A stretch of DNA of 5,357 bases from Candidatus Altarchaeota archaeon (GCA_018221025.1 JAAOXX010000034.1:1-5357), one strand, 5' to 3'. Numbered from the stretch's first letter, positions 1-5,139 are shown. Notes: a model not told the origin generated them from the sequence alone. Program-made: numbers and translations.

Positions 1-6
1 TACAGT

Positions 7-504
7 ATGGTGATGGTAACTCCGGGAATTTTCTTTGTGATAGTGGCCGCATTCACATTTTCATTCAAGTTTTTTGGCCCCAAAAGGACGAGGGAAATTG
101 GTTGGGCTCTAACAGTTCTAATGTTTTTACTCGTACTACAATTCCTTCGAATGTCTAAAGTATTTTGGATGATTCCATTATCAGCAATCGTATACATCAT
201 ATACAAACTATACTCGCGTCTTGATTTTATGAAGGACTCATGGGCGTGGTTACCTCATATATTTGAAGCATGGGTTACGAGCTTTGGTGTATTTTTTGGA
301 TTAATTGAAGAACAGGTACTTGCAGGGGCAATTATGCAGGGAAATCCATTTGCATTTGGAATTGTGAAAACGCTCTTGATTCCAGTAATAATGTATCTTA
401 TTAAGGACACTGAAAAAGTCCAGAAAATATATATCGGCTCAGTCATTGGGGCGCTGGGTCTCGGTCCCGGAATAAGAGACCTACTCGAACTATTGAGTCT
501 TTAG
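7..504 (+). CDS. Multi-pass membrane protein of unknown function
   Basis: This 165-residue hydrophobic protein is not recognised. Likely membrane segments lie at about residues 6-24, 32-49, 53-68, 85-108, 115-133 and 140-158. They are separated by short charged loops such as GPKRTRE near residue 24 and KDTEKVQK near residue 133. A glycine-rich GALGLGPG stretch precedes the C-terminal RDLLELLSL helix. The reading frame is open to the window edge, so the true start could lie upstream; ATG at 7, GTG at 10 and ATG at 13 are all possible. The stop at 502-504 is 8 nt before the PIN-domain gene, whose Shine-Dalgarno overlaps this stop, so the two are probably co-transcribed. No catalytic motif is visible. 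The gene is well supported by its clean membrane topology and operon context, but its function is unknown. Confidence 0.8.
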   Translation: MVMVTPGIFFVIVAAFTFSFKFFGPKRTREIGWALTVLMFLLVLQFLRMSKVFWMIPLSAIVYIIYKLYSRLDFMKDSWAWLPHIFEAWVTSFGVFFGLIEEQVLAGAIMQGNPFAFGIVKTLLIPVIMYLIKDTEKVQKIYIGSVIGALGLGPGIRDLLELLSL

Positions 505-509
505 GTGAT
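503..509 (+). promoter_or_regulatory. Shine-Dalgarno of the PIN-domain gene
   Basis: AGGTGAT, complementary to the 3' end of archaeal 16S rRNA, overlaps the stop codon of the membrane-protein gene and lies 3 nt before the ATG at 513. It fixes this start and suggests translational coupling of the two genes. Confidence 0.75.
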
Positions 510-512
510 AAA

Positions 513-872
513 ATGGAATGCATTGTATTTGATACGAGTTTTTTGATGAATGCAGTTAAAGCACGGGTGGATTTCTTTCACGACATCAAAATGAAAGTTG
601 GACCATTTGAAGCCATCATACCATCACCAGTAATGGACGAGCTTAATCGGCTAAAGGGCTCTGACACTAGCGCAAATGTTGCAGTAGAGTTATTGAAACA
701 AAGACCTCATCAAATAGTTCAGAGTGAAGAAACCGCAGATTTCGCAGTCACACAAATTGCATTTGAGAGAAAGTGCTGGGTTGCCACAACTGATGCCGAA
801 GTCAGACGCAAGGCAAAGTTACTCGAGCTAAAACAAGTAACGCTTAGAGAAGGAAAATACATTCAGATGTAA
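513..872 (+). CDS. PIN-domain ribonuclease, VapC9/FCF1-like
   Basis: This 119-residue single-domain PIN protein matches the family in length. The conserved metal-binding acidic residues can be placed: D7 in IVFDTSFL, E43 in PVMDELNRL, D76 in ETADFAV and D94 in ATTDAEVRRKAK. The family cleaves RNA with Mg/Mn held by these residues. The overall pattern, with D-T-S-F/L at the N-terminus, P.PVMDEL in the middle and TTDAE-R.K at the end, fits the stand-alone archaeal VapC9-like/FCF1-type PIN proteins rather than typical toxin operons. No antitoxin gene is adjacent: the upstream partner is a 165-residue membrane protein. A role in rRNA or other RNA processing is inferred from the family. The start is supported by a Shine-Dalgarno 3 nt upstream of ATG 513. 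Confidence 0.88.
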   Translation: MECIVFDTSFLMNAVKARVDFFHDIKMKVGPFEAIIPSPVMDELNRLKGSDTSANVAVELLKQRPHQIVQSEETADFAVTQIAFERKCWVATTDAEVRRKAKLLELKQVTLREGKYIQM

Positions 873-876
873 AGAC

Positions 877-883
877 TTAATTA
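877..883 (+). promoter_or_regulatory. TATA-like box for the gene at 905
   Basis: TTAATTA is centred 25 nt upstream of the GTG at 905, in a 32-bp gap that contains no Shine-Dalgarno. This geometry is what a leaderless archaeal transcript beginning at or next to the start codon would show. No transcript evidence is available. Confidence 0.5.
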
Positions 884-904
884 CGCAATGACAATACATA
901 TAGA

Positions 905-1318
905 GTGCAAGATTGGCGGGATGGTTTTAGGTCTTTAATCACTCTCTCGAAGGCTTTTTTCCCGTTTTTGCTAGTAAAGTCTCCGGAAATTATAGTGATA
1001 CTCTTGCCGGTTGCAATTGTGAGTCTTGTTTTAGATATGAAAGCCTCACGAGACCACGCAGTTCTGAAACTAGATGATGGTGAAATTCTTGTTCCAACAA
1101 AGCCACGGATTCAACGAATTCTTGCATATTCACTAATGGCAGACTGTGTAATGCTGGCACTTCTTTCATTTTACTTGGCAGGGTATGACACCGTAGTAAT
1201 AACCAATAGTGCTGTGTTTTATGGATTGTATCTCTTGGAAACAAGTGGGGCCAAGATTGCAGTTGAAGTCTACAGACCAGAACTTGAACAATTCAGTGAA
1301 ATTTGGGTAGAAAATTAA
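905..1318 (+). CDS. Small membrane protein of unknown function (GTG start)
   Basis: This 137-residue protein is not recognised. It has one strong hydrophobic segment at about residues 28-44 (IIVILLPVAIVSLVLD), then a soluble loop of about 28 residues with a short LKLDDGEILVPTK strand-like stretch. Two closely spaced hydrophobic segments follow at about 74-92 and 96-112, and the tail is acidic (EVYRPELEQFSEIWVEN). The frame is closed by a stop at 878-880, and GTG at 905 is the first standard start. It has no Shine-Dalgarno but a TATA-like TTAATTA 25 nt upstream, so leaderless expression is likely. Its TAA stop (1316-1318) directly abuts the stop of the convergent ATPase gene. The plausible topology and lack of overlap with neighbours support it as a real gene; the function is unknown. 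Confidence 0.72.
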   Translation: MQDWRDGFRSLITLSKAFFPFLLVKSPEIIVILLPVAIVSLVLDMKASRDHAVLKLDDGEILVPTKPRIQRILAYSLMADCVMLALLSFYLAGYDTVVITNSAVFYGLYLLETSGAKIAVEVYRPELEQFSEIWVEN

Positions 1319-1329
1319 TCATTTGATTA
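1316..1329. other. Dyad symmetry across the two convergent stop codons
   Basis: TAATCA and TGATTA form a perfect 6-bp inverted repeat around a central TT. It covers the TAA of the plus-strand gene and the TGA of the minus-strand ATPase gene. It could act as a weak two-way hairpin at transcript ends, but the stem is AT-rich, the loop is tight and no long T-run follows in either direction. Confidence 0.3.
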
Positions 1330-2575
1330 GGGTTGCACTTTCTCCGCCGTGCCAACTGACTCTTGGACGCATTCGTATCTGATAGACCTTTTCGGCATTG
1401 TCGTCGAGTATTACTGCGGCGCCCTTGTATCGGGGAAGAGAGCTAATGTATTTTTCAAGCGGGAATTGCATGTAATTTCCCATAATACTGTTGAGTGCTT
1501 CGATATCGAGCTCAGCAGTGACTCGATGACTTATGACTATGTCCGCTTGAGTCATAACATCAGTATGAATTTTACCCGGTTGTTGTGTTGCAAGAACAAG
1601 AGTAATTCCAGGTTGACGCCCCTCACGAATCACCTGAATTAGGGCTCGTGCGGAAGGAGTCTCCAATTTGGGAGGTAGATATTCGTGAGCCTCATCAATT
1701 AGAATCCATGGCATTGGAATCTTCGACTTGGTTTCTTTGGCAATATCCATGTGTCGGATGATTTCTGATTTTTCTTCGCCTTTTCGTGCAATTACTCTTG
1801 CCTCAAATATTTTCTTACTAATAAGACCAATTAGCAGGCTTTTTACTCGTGTCCCGAGGAGTGAAAGGTCAAGTACATTAATTGTCCCGGGGGCGAGCAA
1901 GTCTGAGACTTTTGTTCCCTCATCACTAAAAACTCCCCAAGATTCCGCAGCACTTAGACGATTAAGAAGCCCATCTTTAACTGACCGCTCTGAACGCTTG
2001 TCGGCCTCAACAAATGACACCATTTCAGAAAGGCTGGAAGGTTTCTTTTTCAAGACACGTTCAAGTAAAATTCCAAGTGGACTAAATAAGCCAATATCAA
2101 AGGTCTGAATCCAATCATCAACTGTTAGGTCCGTTGGATGAATTGCAAGAAGTCCATCAACTTCGATTCCAGATTTCTTATACTGGTCAGTCCAACCCTT
2201 TGGAATCAGTACGCGGGCAGGCATTGATTTGGGTTCGAGTCCCCATTTTTTAATATCTCGTTCTTGTCGCGCATTTGGGAATTTCATAGTCCAGTAAATT
2301 CCCATCGTATCAAAAATCACGACGGAAAGTTTTTCTCTTAGGCGTCTTGGTAAGAAAATAATTTCTTCGGCAATAACACCGAGGGTGTAGCTCTTTCCCT
2401 GTCCACGCTTTCCTGAAACTAAAATAATGTGGGGGCGGGCTAGGTCAAGAAGGACGTCATTTGCAAGATTAGTCCGGTCACCAGTCCTGACATAGTGTTT
2501 ACCAAGAGCGGCAAGACCATCTTCCCCGAACTTCTTCAAGTCCTCAACATCTCTTCCGATAACAATTGGACGCAC
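1319..2575 (-). CDS. HerA/DUF87-like P-loop ATPase
   Basis: This 418-residue ATPase belongs to the FtsK/HerA group. Walker A is GKRGQGKS at residues 55-62, and Walker B is WILIDEAHEYLP with D294 and E295. A sensor-like ATQQPGKI follows at 329-336, and a conserved SHRVTAELDIEAL block lies at 349-361. FDTMGIYWTMKFPN near residue 88 matches the strand after Walker A in archaeal DUF87-type ATPases. HerA proper has an N-terminal HAS barrel and works with NurA in DNA end resection. Here only about 54 residues precede Walker A, with an IGRDVEDLKKFG...LGKHYV opening that I associate with a separate archaeal DUF87 family, so I avoid the herA symbol. The start is GTG at 2575, because a stop lies 5 codons upstream. 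It is 23 bp after the eS26-like gene with no clear Shine-Dalgarno. It is the last gene of the dnaG operon and probably acts on nucleic acid or protein complexes. Confidence 0.88.
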   Translation of the reverse strand: MRPIVIGRDVEDLKKFGEDGLAALGKHYVRTGDRTNLANDVLLDLARPHIILVSGKRGQGKSYTLGVIAEEIIFLPRRLREKLSVVIFDTMGIYWTMKFPNARQERDIKKWGLEPKSMPARVLIPKGWTDQYKKSGIEVDGLLAIHPTDLTVDDWIQTFDIGLFSPLGILLERVLKKKPSSLSEMVSFVEADKRSERSVKDGLLNRLSAAESWGVFSDEGTKVSDLLAPGTINVLDLSLLGTRVKSLLIGLISKKIFEARVIARKGEEKSEIIRHMDIAKETKSKIPMPWILIDEAHEYLPPKLETPSARALIQVIREGRQPGITLVLATQQPGKIHTDVMTQADIVISHRVTAELDIEALNSIMGNYMQFPLEKYISSLPRYKGAAVILDDNAEKVYQIRMRPRVSWHGGESATLIK

Positions 2576-2598
2576 AATATCAAGTATTCAGGGAACAT

Positions 2599-2811
2599 TT
2601 AAGGCTTCTTAGCTGGAGGTCTTCTCCCCCTAAAACCTTGCTTAACCCGTCTCTTAGCCTCATGAACTCCAATACCTCTGTGTTTAGCACATCCAATACA
2701 AAAGTATACTTTTCGGAATTCTCCGAAAACCTTCTTAAAAATCGGAGCCGATTTATAGCGAGGCATACTTCTACCACAAGATTCACATGTTATTTGACGT
2801 TCTTTAGCCAT
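2599..2811 (-). CDS. rps26e: Small ribosomal protein eS26-like zinc-ribbon protein
   Basis: This is a basic protein of 70 residues, counted from MAKERQ. It has two CxxC pairs: CESC at about residues 9-12 and CIGC at 38-41. The order is CxxCGR.MPRYKS, then a short spacer, then KVYFCIGCAKHRGI, and a basic tail ending RGRRPPAKKP. That order parallels eS26, which has C.NC.R.VP.DKA, ...YCVSCAIH and a proline/arginine-rich end. eS26 sits near the mRNA exit of the small ribosomal subunit. The usual basic N-terminal extension is missing, and the spacer between the two CxxC pairs is only 25 residues, well under that of known eS26 proteins, so this is a compact form. Two adjacent ATGs exist at 2814 and 2811. 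The Shine-Dalgarno AAGGTGG is 3 nt from the first and 6 nt from the second, so I chose 2811. The gene overlaps the dnaG stop. Another two-CxxC zinc protein remains possible. Confidence 0.72.
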   Translation of the reverse strand: MAKERQITCESCGRSMPRYKSAPIFKKVFGEFRKVYFCIGCAKHRGIGVHEAKRRVKQGFRGRRPPAKKP

Positions 2812-4043
2812 CATTTACCACCTTCTAAGTCCTTGAGTGTTACTACGTTGGTTCCAGTAAGACCAGCCTCAGCTCGTTTTCCAACAATGAGGTCAACACC
2901 GTGATTTTTACAAATTCCAACAACCCTTCGCGTAACAGAACCATCCATTACAACTGTGTCAGCTTTTAGAATTTCAAGATATCTACCCAATTCAATTGTA
3001 GGAACCTTGCCCAGAATTTCAGCATCCCTAAGCAAGTATGCACCCTTGGTTCCAACTAGGTCATCTAATAGTTTTTTGAATGATTCTTTTTTCTCATCAG
3101 ACAAAACAATTTCTTTTGGAGGCGCAGGAGTTCTCCTACTCATAGTTCTACCACCCGTAGTCCTACTACTCGTAGTTCGACTAACTAATCTTCCGGGGCG
3201 TTTTTCTAAAGTCACATCCAAATTCTTCCTAACTTGCTCGGCTGCCTCTTTTCCTCTGAGAGCCTTATGGATTTCTTTTTTAGTTAATTCTTCAACTTCT
3301 TTTCCATCAGGAGCCTTTGCAACATAGTCAATGTCGGCCAACATCAGAAACTCTTTAACAATTAAGTCTCCTCCACGGTCGCCATCAACAAACAGTGTTA
3401 CAATTTTTTTCTTACTCAAGTCGAGAACATCCTTAGATATTTTATTTCCACCAATTGCAACAGCATTCTTCATACCATTTCTTAATAGGGTTAAAACATC
3501 TGCACGGCCTTCAACAATAATTACTTCATCACTTGATGCGACTGCAGGTCCAGCCGGTAATTTACCAAAACCATAAAACGTTAGCTCTGCCTGTCTAACT
3601 GAATCAGTAATTTCTTCAAGAATTTCTTGGCTGTCTGGTCCAGTCATAAGCATGTCTTTGAGTATACCTTTTGCTCGGTCAATAATATATTTTCGCTTTA
3701 CCTCACGAACATCTTCAACAGATATTGCTTTTACTTTGGCTTCACACGGACCTATTCGGTCAATGGTTTCAAGAGCAGACGCAACTATTGCTGTTTCTGC
3801 CTTATCCATACTGGAAGGTAATTCAATAATCCCACTAGTTTTTCCGCCCCTAGTAGTAAGTTTAACTTCAATCCTTCCAATTCTACCACTTTTCTGTAAC
3901 TCACGAAGTTCTAAATCTGCACCGAGTAACCCCTCGGTTTGTCCAAATACTGCCCCGATAATATCGGGCTTTTCAACCACGCCTGTGGTAATGATTTCTG
4001 CTTTAACTATGTATTTTGCTGCTACAGGACTTATTTTACCCAT
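2811..4043 (-). CDS. dnaG: Archaeal DnaG-like primase / exosome subunit
   Basis: This 410-residue archaeal DnaG has the family's usual length. The opening KYIVKAEI..TGVVEKPDIIGAVFGQTEGLLG is the characteristic N-terminal block. The TOPRIM domain starts near residue 173, with the catalytic glutamate in IIVEGRADV (E178) and the DxD metal site in FVDGDRGGD (D220, D222). AKAPDGKEVEELT follows, then a helical C-terminal region. In archaea this protein has primase-like activity in some species and is a stable subunit of the RNA exosome. A low-complexity linker rich in Arg, Thr and Ser (about 287-305) separates TOPRIM from the C-terminal domain and is encoded by a 15-nt tandem repeat. An upstream GTG at 4052 lies inside the Shine-Dalgarno AGGTGAT, which points to ATG 4043 (MGKISPVAAKYI) as the true start. 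It is the first gene of the dnaG, eS26-like, ATPase operon. Confidence 0.96.
   Translation of the reverse strand: MGKISPVAAKYIVKAEIITTGVVEKPDIIGAVFGQTEGLLGADLELRELQKSGRIGRIEVKLTTRGGKTSGIIELPSSMDKAETAIVASALETIDRIGPCEAKVKAISVEDVREVKRKYIIDRAKGILKDMLMTGPDSQEILEEITDSVRQAELTFYGFGKLPAGPAVASSDEVIIVEGRADVLTLLRNGMKNAVAIGGNKISKDVLDLSKKKIVTLFVDGDRGGDLIVKEFLMLADIDYVAKAPDGKEVEELTKKEIHKALRGKEAAEQVRKNLDVTLEKRPGRLVSRTTSSRTTGGRTMSRRTPAPPKEIVLSDEKKESFKKLLDDLVGTKGAYLLRDAEILGKVPTIELGRYLEILKADTVVMDGSVTRRVVGICKNHGVDLIVGKRAEAGLTGTNVVTLKDLEGGK
2818..2824 (-). promoter_or_regulatory. Shine-Dalgarno of the eS26-like gene, inside dnaG
   Basis: AAGGTGG on the minus strand lies in the last codons of dnaG, 6 nt before the ATG at 2811 and 3 nt before the ATG at 2814. 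With the ATGATG/TGA overlap it indicates translational coupling to dnaG. Confidence 0.65.
3138..3182 (-). repeat. Three 15-nt tandem repeats inside dnaG
   Basis: Three head-to-tail 15-bp units at 3138-3152, 3153-3167 and 3168-3182 differ by a few bases each, with a shared CCGTAGTCCTAC-like core. They keep the reading frame and encode three five-residue units of the form (S/G)RT(T/M)(S/G) in the linker after the TOPRIM domain. Likely origin is in-frame slippage or unequal exchange in an unstructured linker. Confidence 0.85.
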
Positions 4044-4047
4044 TGCA

Positions 4048-4054
4048 ATCACCT
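4048..4054 (-). promoter_or_regulatory. Shine-Dalgarno of dnaG
   Basis: AGGTGAT on the minus strand lies 4 nt before the ATG at 4043. It contains the GTG that a longest-frame call would choose, so it decides the start in favour of 4043. Confidence 0.8.
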
Positions 4055-4074
4055 AGGAGCTTCACTGACAAGTG

Positions 4075-4082
4075 TTTAAAAA
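4075..4082. promoter_or_regulatory. TATA-like box in the divergent spacer
   Basis: TTTAAAAA lies 24-25 nt upstream of the ATG at 4103, which has no well-placed Shine-Dalgarno, so a leaderless plus-strand transcript is likely. Its TTTAAA core is palindromic and could also serve dnaG on the minus strand. That start would then fall at about 4053, within the dnaG Shine-Dalgarno, which is tight. An AAATAA-like stretch at 4092-4097 on the minus strand is an alternative dnaG box. Confidence 0.5.
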
Positions 4083-4102
4083 GGTGTGGAGTTATTTGCA
4101 AG

Positions 4103-4390
4103 ATGGCGACCCAAATATCTTCAAATAAATCCCCTCTGTTCGCAGACGAGGTCATGGTAAGTTTCGTAATTAAAACAAGTAGAGAAAGTAATGAAAAAGA
4201 TGCGGCAGTCCGAATGAGCTTTATTGATTCAATGCGCAAGTCTGTTGTTTCAGAGATTGTAGTCAGTCCAATAACTGCAGGTTCTCTGTCCAATATTTTA
4301 ACCAAGACCCTTGCAAAACTGGATGATGCAAAGAAAGGAAAACTCGTAAAGACACCAAAGAAAGAGGACGAAACCACCTATATTGGTTGA
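4103..4390 (+). CDS. Small conserved-looking protein, weakly DUF3467-like
   Basis: This 95-residue soluble protein has an alternating strand/helix pattern. EVMVSFVIKTS at 16-26 and AAVRMSFID at 34-42 look like strands. VVSEIVVSPITAGSLSNILTKTLAKLD at about 48-74 looks like a strand, turn and helix, and a lysine-rich tail follows. The 'strand then VVSP.tA..L...L...l' ending is reminiscent of DUF3467, a small domain of unknown role, but I hold this only weakly. The frame is open further upstream, to 4016, but those codons overlap the dnaG start. ATG 4103 sits 25 nt after a TATA-like box, so I prefer it. The gene is divergent from dnaG and overlaps the convergent CYTH gene by 13 bp. Confidence 0.72.
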   Translation: MATQISSNKSPLFADEVMVSFVIKTSRESNEKDAAVRMSFIDSMRKSVVSEIVVSPITAGSLSNILTKTLAKLDDAKKGKLVKTPKKEDETTYIG

Positions 4391-4860
4391 ACGTCGGACC
4401 AACTAATTGGTTGGAGCTTGTTGAAGTCGAGAGCAAGTTTTTTACAAGCTTTCTTAATTTGTTTTTCACTCCCTTCTAATTCGAGTGTTGGAGGAAGCTT
4501 GTCAATAAAAACTAATTCACCAGTAGCCCCTTCAATTTCAAACCGGAATAATTTTTTCTTTCGTGTAAGTGGTTTAGAAGTATCCACTTCAAGTAGTTTC
4601 AAAAACTTGATGGCTTCTTCTGGTTGAGTAATTTCAAACTCTGTTTCATCCCGAGATTTCAAAACGCCCTTTGTATTCAACTGTCCTTTGTGAGTGAGAA
4701 AGAATCGTTCACCTTCTTTTCGTATTCTAATCATTCCATCACCATGTGAAAAAATCTGGTCTTCTTGTAAACAATCATTTGCTTTAATCTCGAGTTCCAT
4801 TAGACGGGACAAGAGTTTTTCAACATTGACTCCGACCAATTTACCTTCGAGTTCTTCCAC
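4378..4860 (-). CDS. CYTH-domain protein (CyaB/ThTPase-like)
   Basis: This 160-residue protein consists of one CYTH domain, the triphosphate tunnel fold of class IV adenylate cyclases and thiamine triphosphatases. It starts with the diagnostic ExExK as E3-L-E5-G-K7. MIRIRKEG follows at 43-50, then FLTHKG with K58, then SRDETEFEI at 69-77. Next are LTRKKKLFRFEIE at 98-110, FIDKLPPTLELEGSEKQI at 118-135, and a C-terminal ISWSDVQP resembling the usual end of the family. These basic and acidic residues line a tunnel that binds triphosphates and metal. The frame continues upstream to 5001, but that extension runs through the antisense strand of tRNA-Arg. GTG 4860 places ExExK at the very N-terminus, where it belongs, and has a TATA-like box 25 nt upstream. 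The substrate (ATP, thiamine triphosphate, tripolyphosphate or other) cannot be told from sequence. Confidence 0.87.
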   Translation of the reverse strand: MEELEGKLVGVNVEKLLSRLMELEIKANDCLQEDQIFSHGDGMIRIRKEGERFFLTHKGQLNTKGVLKSRDETEFEITQPEEAIKFLKLLEVDTSKPLTRKKKLFRFEIEGATGELVFIDKLPPTLELEGSEKQIKKACKKLALDFNKLQPISWSDVQPI

Positions 4861-4880
4861 AAAAAATCCAAAGAGAAGTG

Positions 4881-4889
4881 TTAATAAAA
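4881..4889. promoter_or_regulatory. TATA-like box between the CYTH gene and tRNA-Arg
   Basis: On the minus strand TTTTATTAA is centred 25 nt upstream of GTG 4860, fitting a leaderless CYTH mRNA. Read on the plus strand (TTAATAAAA, preceded by purine-rich AGAGAAG) it could also drive tRNA-Arg from about 4910, giving a leader of roughly 17 nt. No better box was seen nearer the tRNA, where TGTAAAG at about 4906 is weak. Confidence 0.5.
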
Positions 4890-4926
4890 CTAGCCTGACC
4901 AATCCTGTAAAGCTTGCCCAAATATA

Positions 4927-5000
4927 GGACCCGTAGTCTAGTCTGGATAGGACAGGAGGTTGCGGACCTTCCAGCCCGGGTTCAAATCCCGGCGGGTCCA
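4927..5000 (+). tRNA. tRNA-Arg (anticodon GCG)
   Basis: This is a full cloverleaf of 74 nt. The acceptor GGACCCG (4927-4933) pairs with CGGGTCC (4993-4999), with discriminator A5000. The D stem GTCT/GGAC has a terminal T-G pair, and the D loop contains GG. The anticodon stem GGAGG/CCTTC has one G-T pair. The anticodon loop TTGCGGA carries GCG at 4962-4964, reading CGC as arginine. The variable loop is 4 nt. The T stem CCGGG/CCCGG encloses loop TTCAAAT. No CCA is encoded and no intron is present. Weak points are only wobble pairs. Confidence 0.95.
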
Positions 5001-5002
5001 TA

Positions 5003-5035
5003 CAAGCTTTTCCCTCGTTTCACTCGGCAAAATCC
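5003..5035 (+). repeat. tRNA trailer repeat, copy 1, with oligo-T terminator
   Basis: It begins 3 nt after tRNA-Arg. The first 15 bp, CAAGCTTTTCCCTCG (5003-5017), are identical to 5276-5290 downstream of tRNA-Lys. Looser similarity continues to a GCAAAATCC end. The internal TTTT (5008-5011) could terminate the tRNA transcript. Confidence 0.75.
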
Positions 5036-5041
5036 ATAGGA

Positions 5042-5054
5042 TGCCCTTTGGGCA
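5042..5054 (+). other. Small hairpin
   Basis: TGCCC-TTT-GGGCA is a perfect 5-bp stem with a 3-nt loop, downstream of the first trailer repeat. It is not followed by a T-run, so it is not a bacterial-type terminator. Confidence 0.5.
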
Positions 5055-5079
5055 CCTTGACCAAAAATATGGCGCATCA

Positions 5080-5095
5080 ACCCCGCTTGCGGGGT
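5080..5095 (+). other. Stable hairpin with CTTG loop
   Basis: ACCCCG and CGGGGT form a perfect 6-bp stem closed by a CTTG tetraloop on a G-C pair, a known stable RNA loop type. TCAACC (5077-5082) can instead pair with GGTTGA (5108-5113). These two pairings share bases 5080-5082 and compete. Confidence 0.6.
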
Positions 5096-5114
5096 CGACG
5101 GAGCATCGGTTGAA

Positions 5115-5132
5115 AAATCCCAGCAGGTCCAT
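5115..5132 (+). repeat. Degenerate copy of the tRNA-Arg 3' end
   Basis: Bases 5115-5132 match 4984-5001 at 16 of 18 positions. The matched part covers the end of the T loop, the 3' strand of the T stem, the acceptor 3' strand, the discriminator and one trailing base. The two differences are both G to A. No matching 5' half (no GGACCTG-type acceptor strand) or T-stem partner lies upstream, so this is not a functional tRNA. Duplicated tRNA 3' ends are the usual mark of attachment sites or of tRNA gene decay. Confidence 0.7.
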
Positions 5133-5139
5133 TTTATTG

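Noticed and set aside
513..872. VapBC-type toxin-antitoxin module
   Set aside because: The PIN gene's upstream partner is a 165-residue membrane protein with no DNA-binding antitoxin features, and the PIN sequence fits the stand-alone VapC9/FCF1-like group better.
1319..2575. True HerA helicase of a HerA-NurA resection pair or a HerA-based defence system
   Set aside because: There is no room for the N-terminal HAS barrel, no NurA-like or SIR2/DUF4297-type nuclease gene is adjacent, and the neighbours are housekeeping genes.
4044..4052. GTG at 4052 as the dnaG start
   Set aside because: The GTG lies inside the AGGTGAT Shine-Dalgarno. ATG 4043 is correctly spaced and gives the MGK...KYIVKAEI start expected for the family.
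3652..4056. 134-codon plus-strand frame opposite dnaG
   Set aside because: It is fully antisense to the strongly conserved N-terminal part of dnaG and is serine/isoleucine-rich as expected of a shadow frame. The other long frames opposite dnaG and the ATPase gene were dropped for the same reason.
4016..4102. 29-codon upstream extension of the small plus-strand gene
   Set aside because: It would run antisense through the dnaG start and across its promoter, has low-quality composition, and ATG 4103 has the TATA box at the right distance.
4861..5001. 47-codon N-terminal extension of the CYTH gene starting MDPPGFEPG
   Set aside because: It is the antisense reading of tRNA-Arg plus spacer. This type of peptide is a common spurious translation of tRNA T arms, and ExExK belongs at the N-terminus, which GTG 4860 gives.
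5115..5132. Second tRNA-Arg or split-tRNA 3' half
   Set aside because: The T-stem 5' partner is absent and the T loop reads GAAAAAT instead of TTCAAAT, so a working T arm cannot form.
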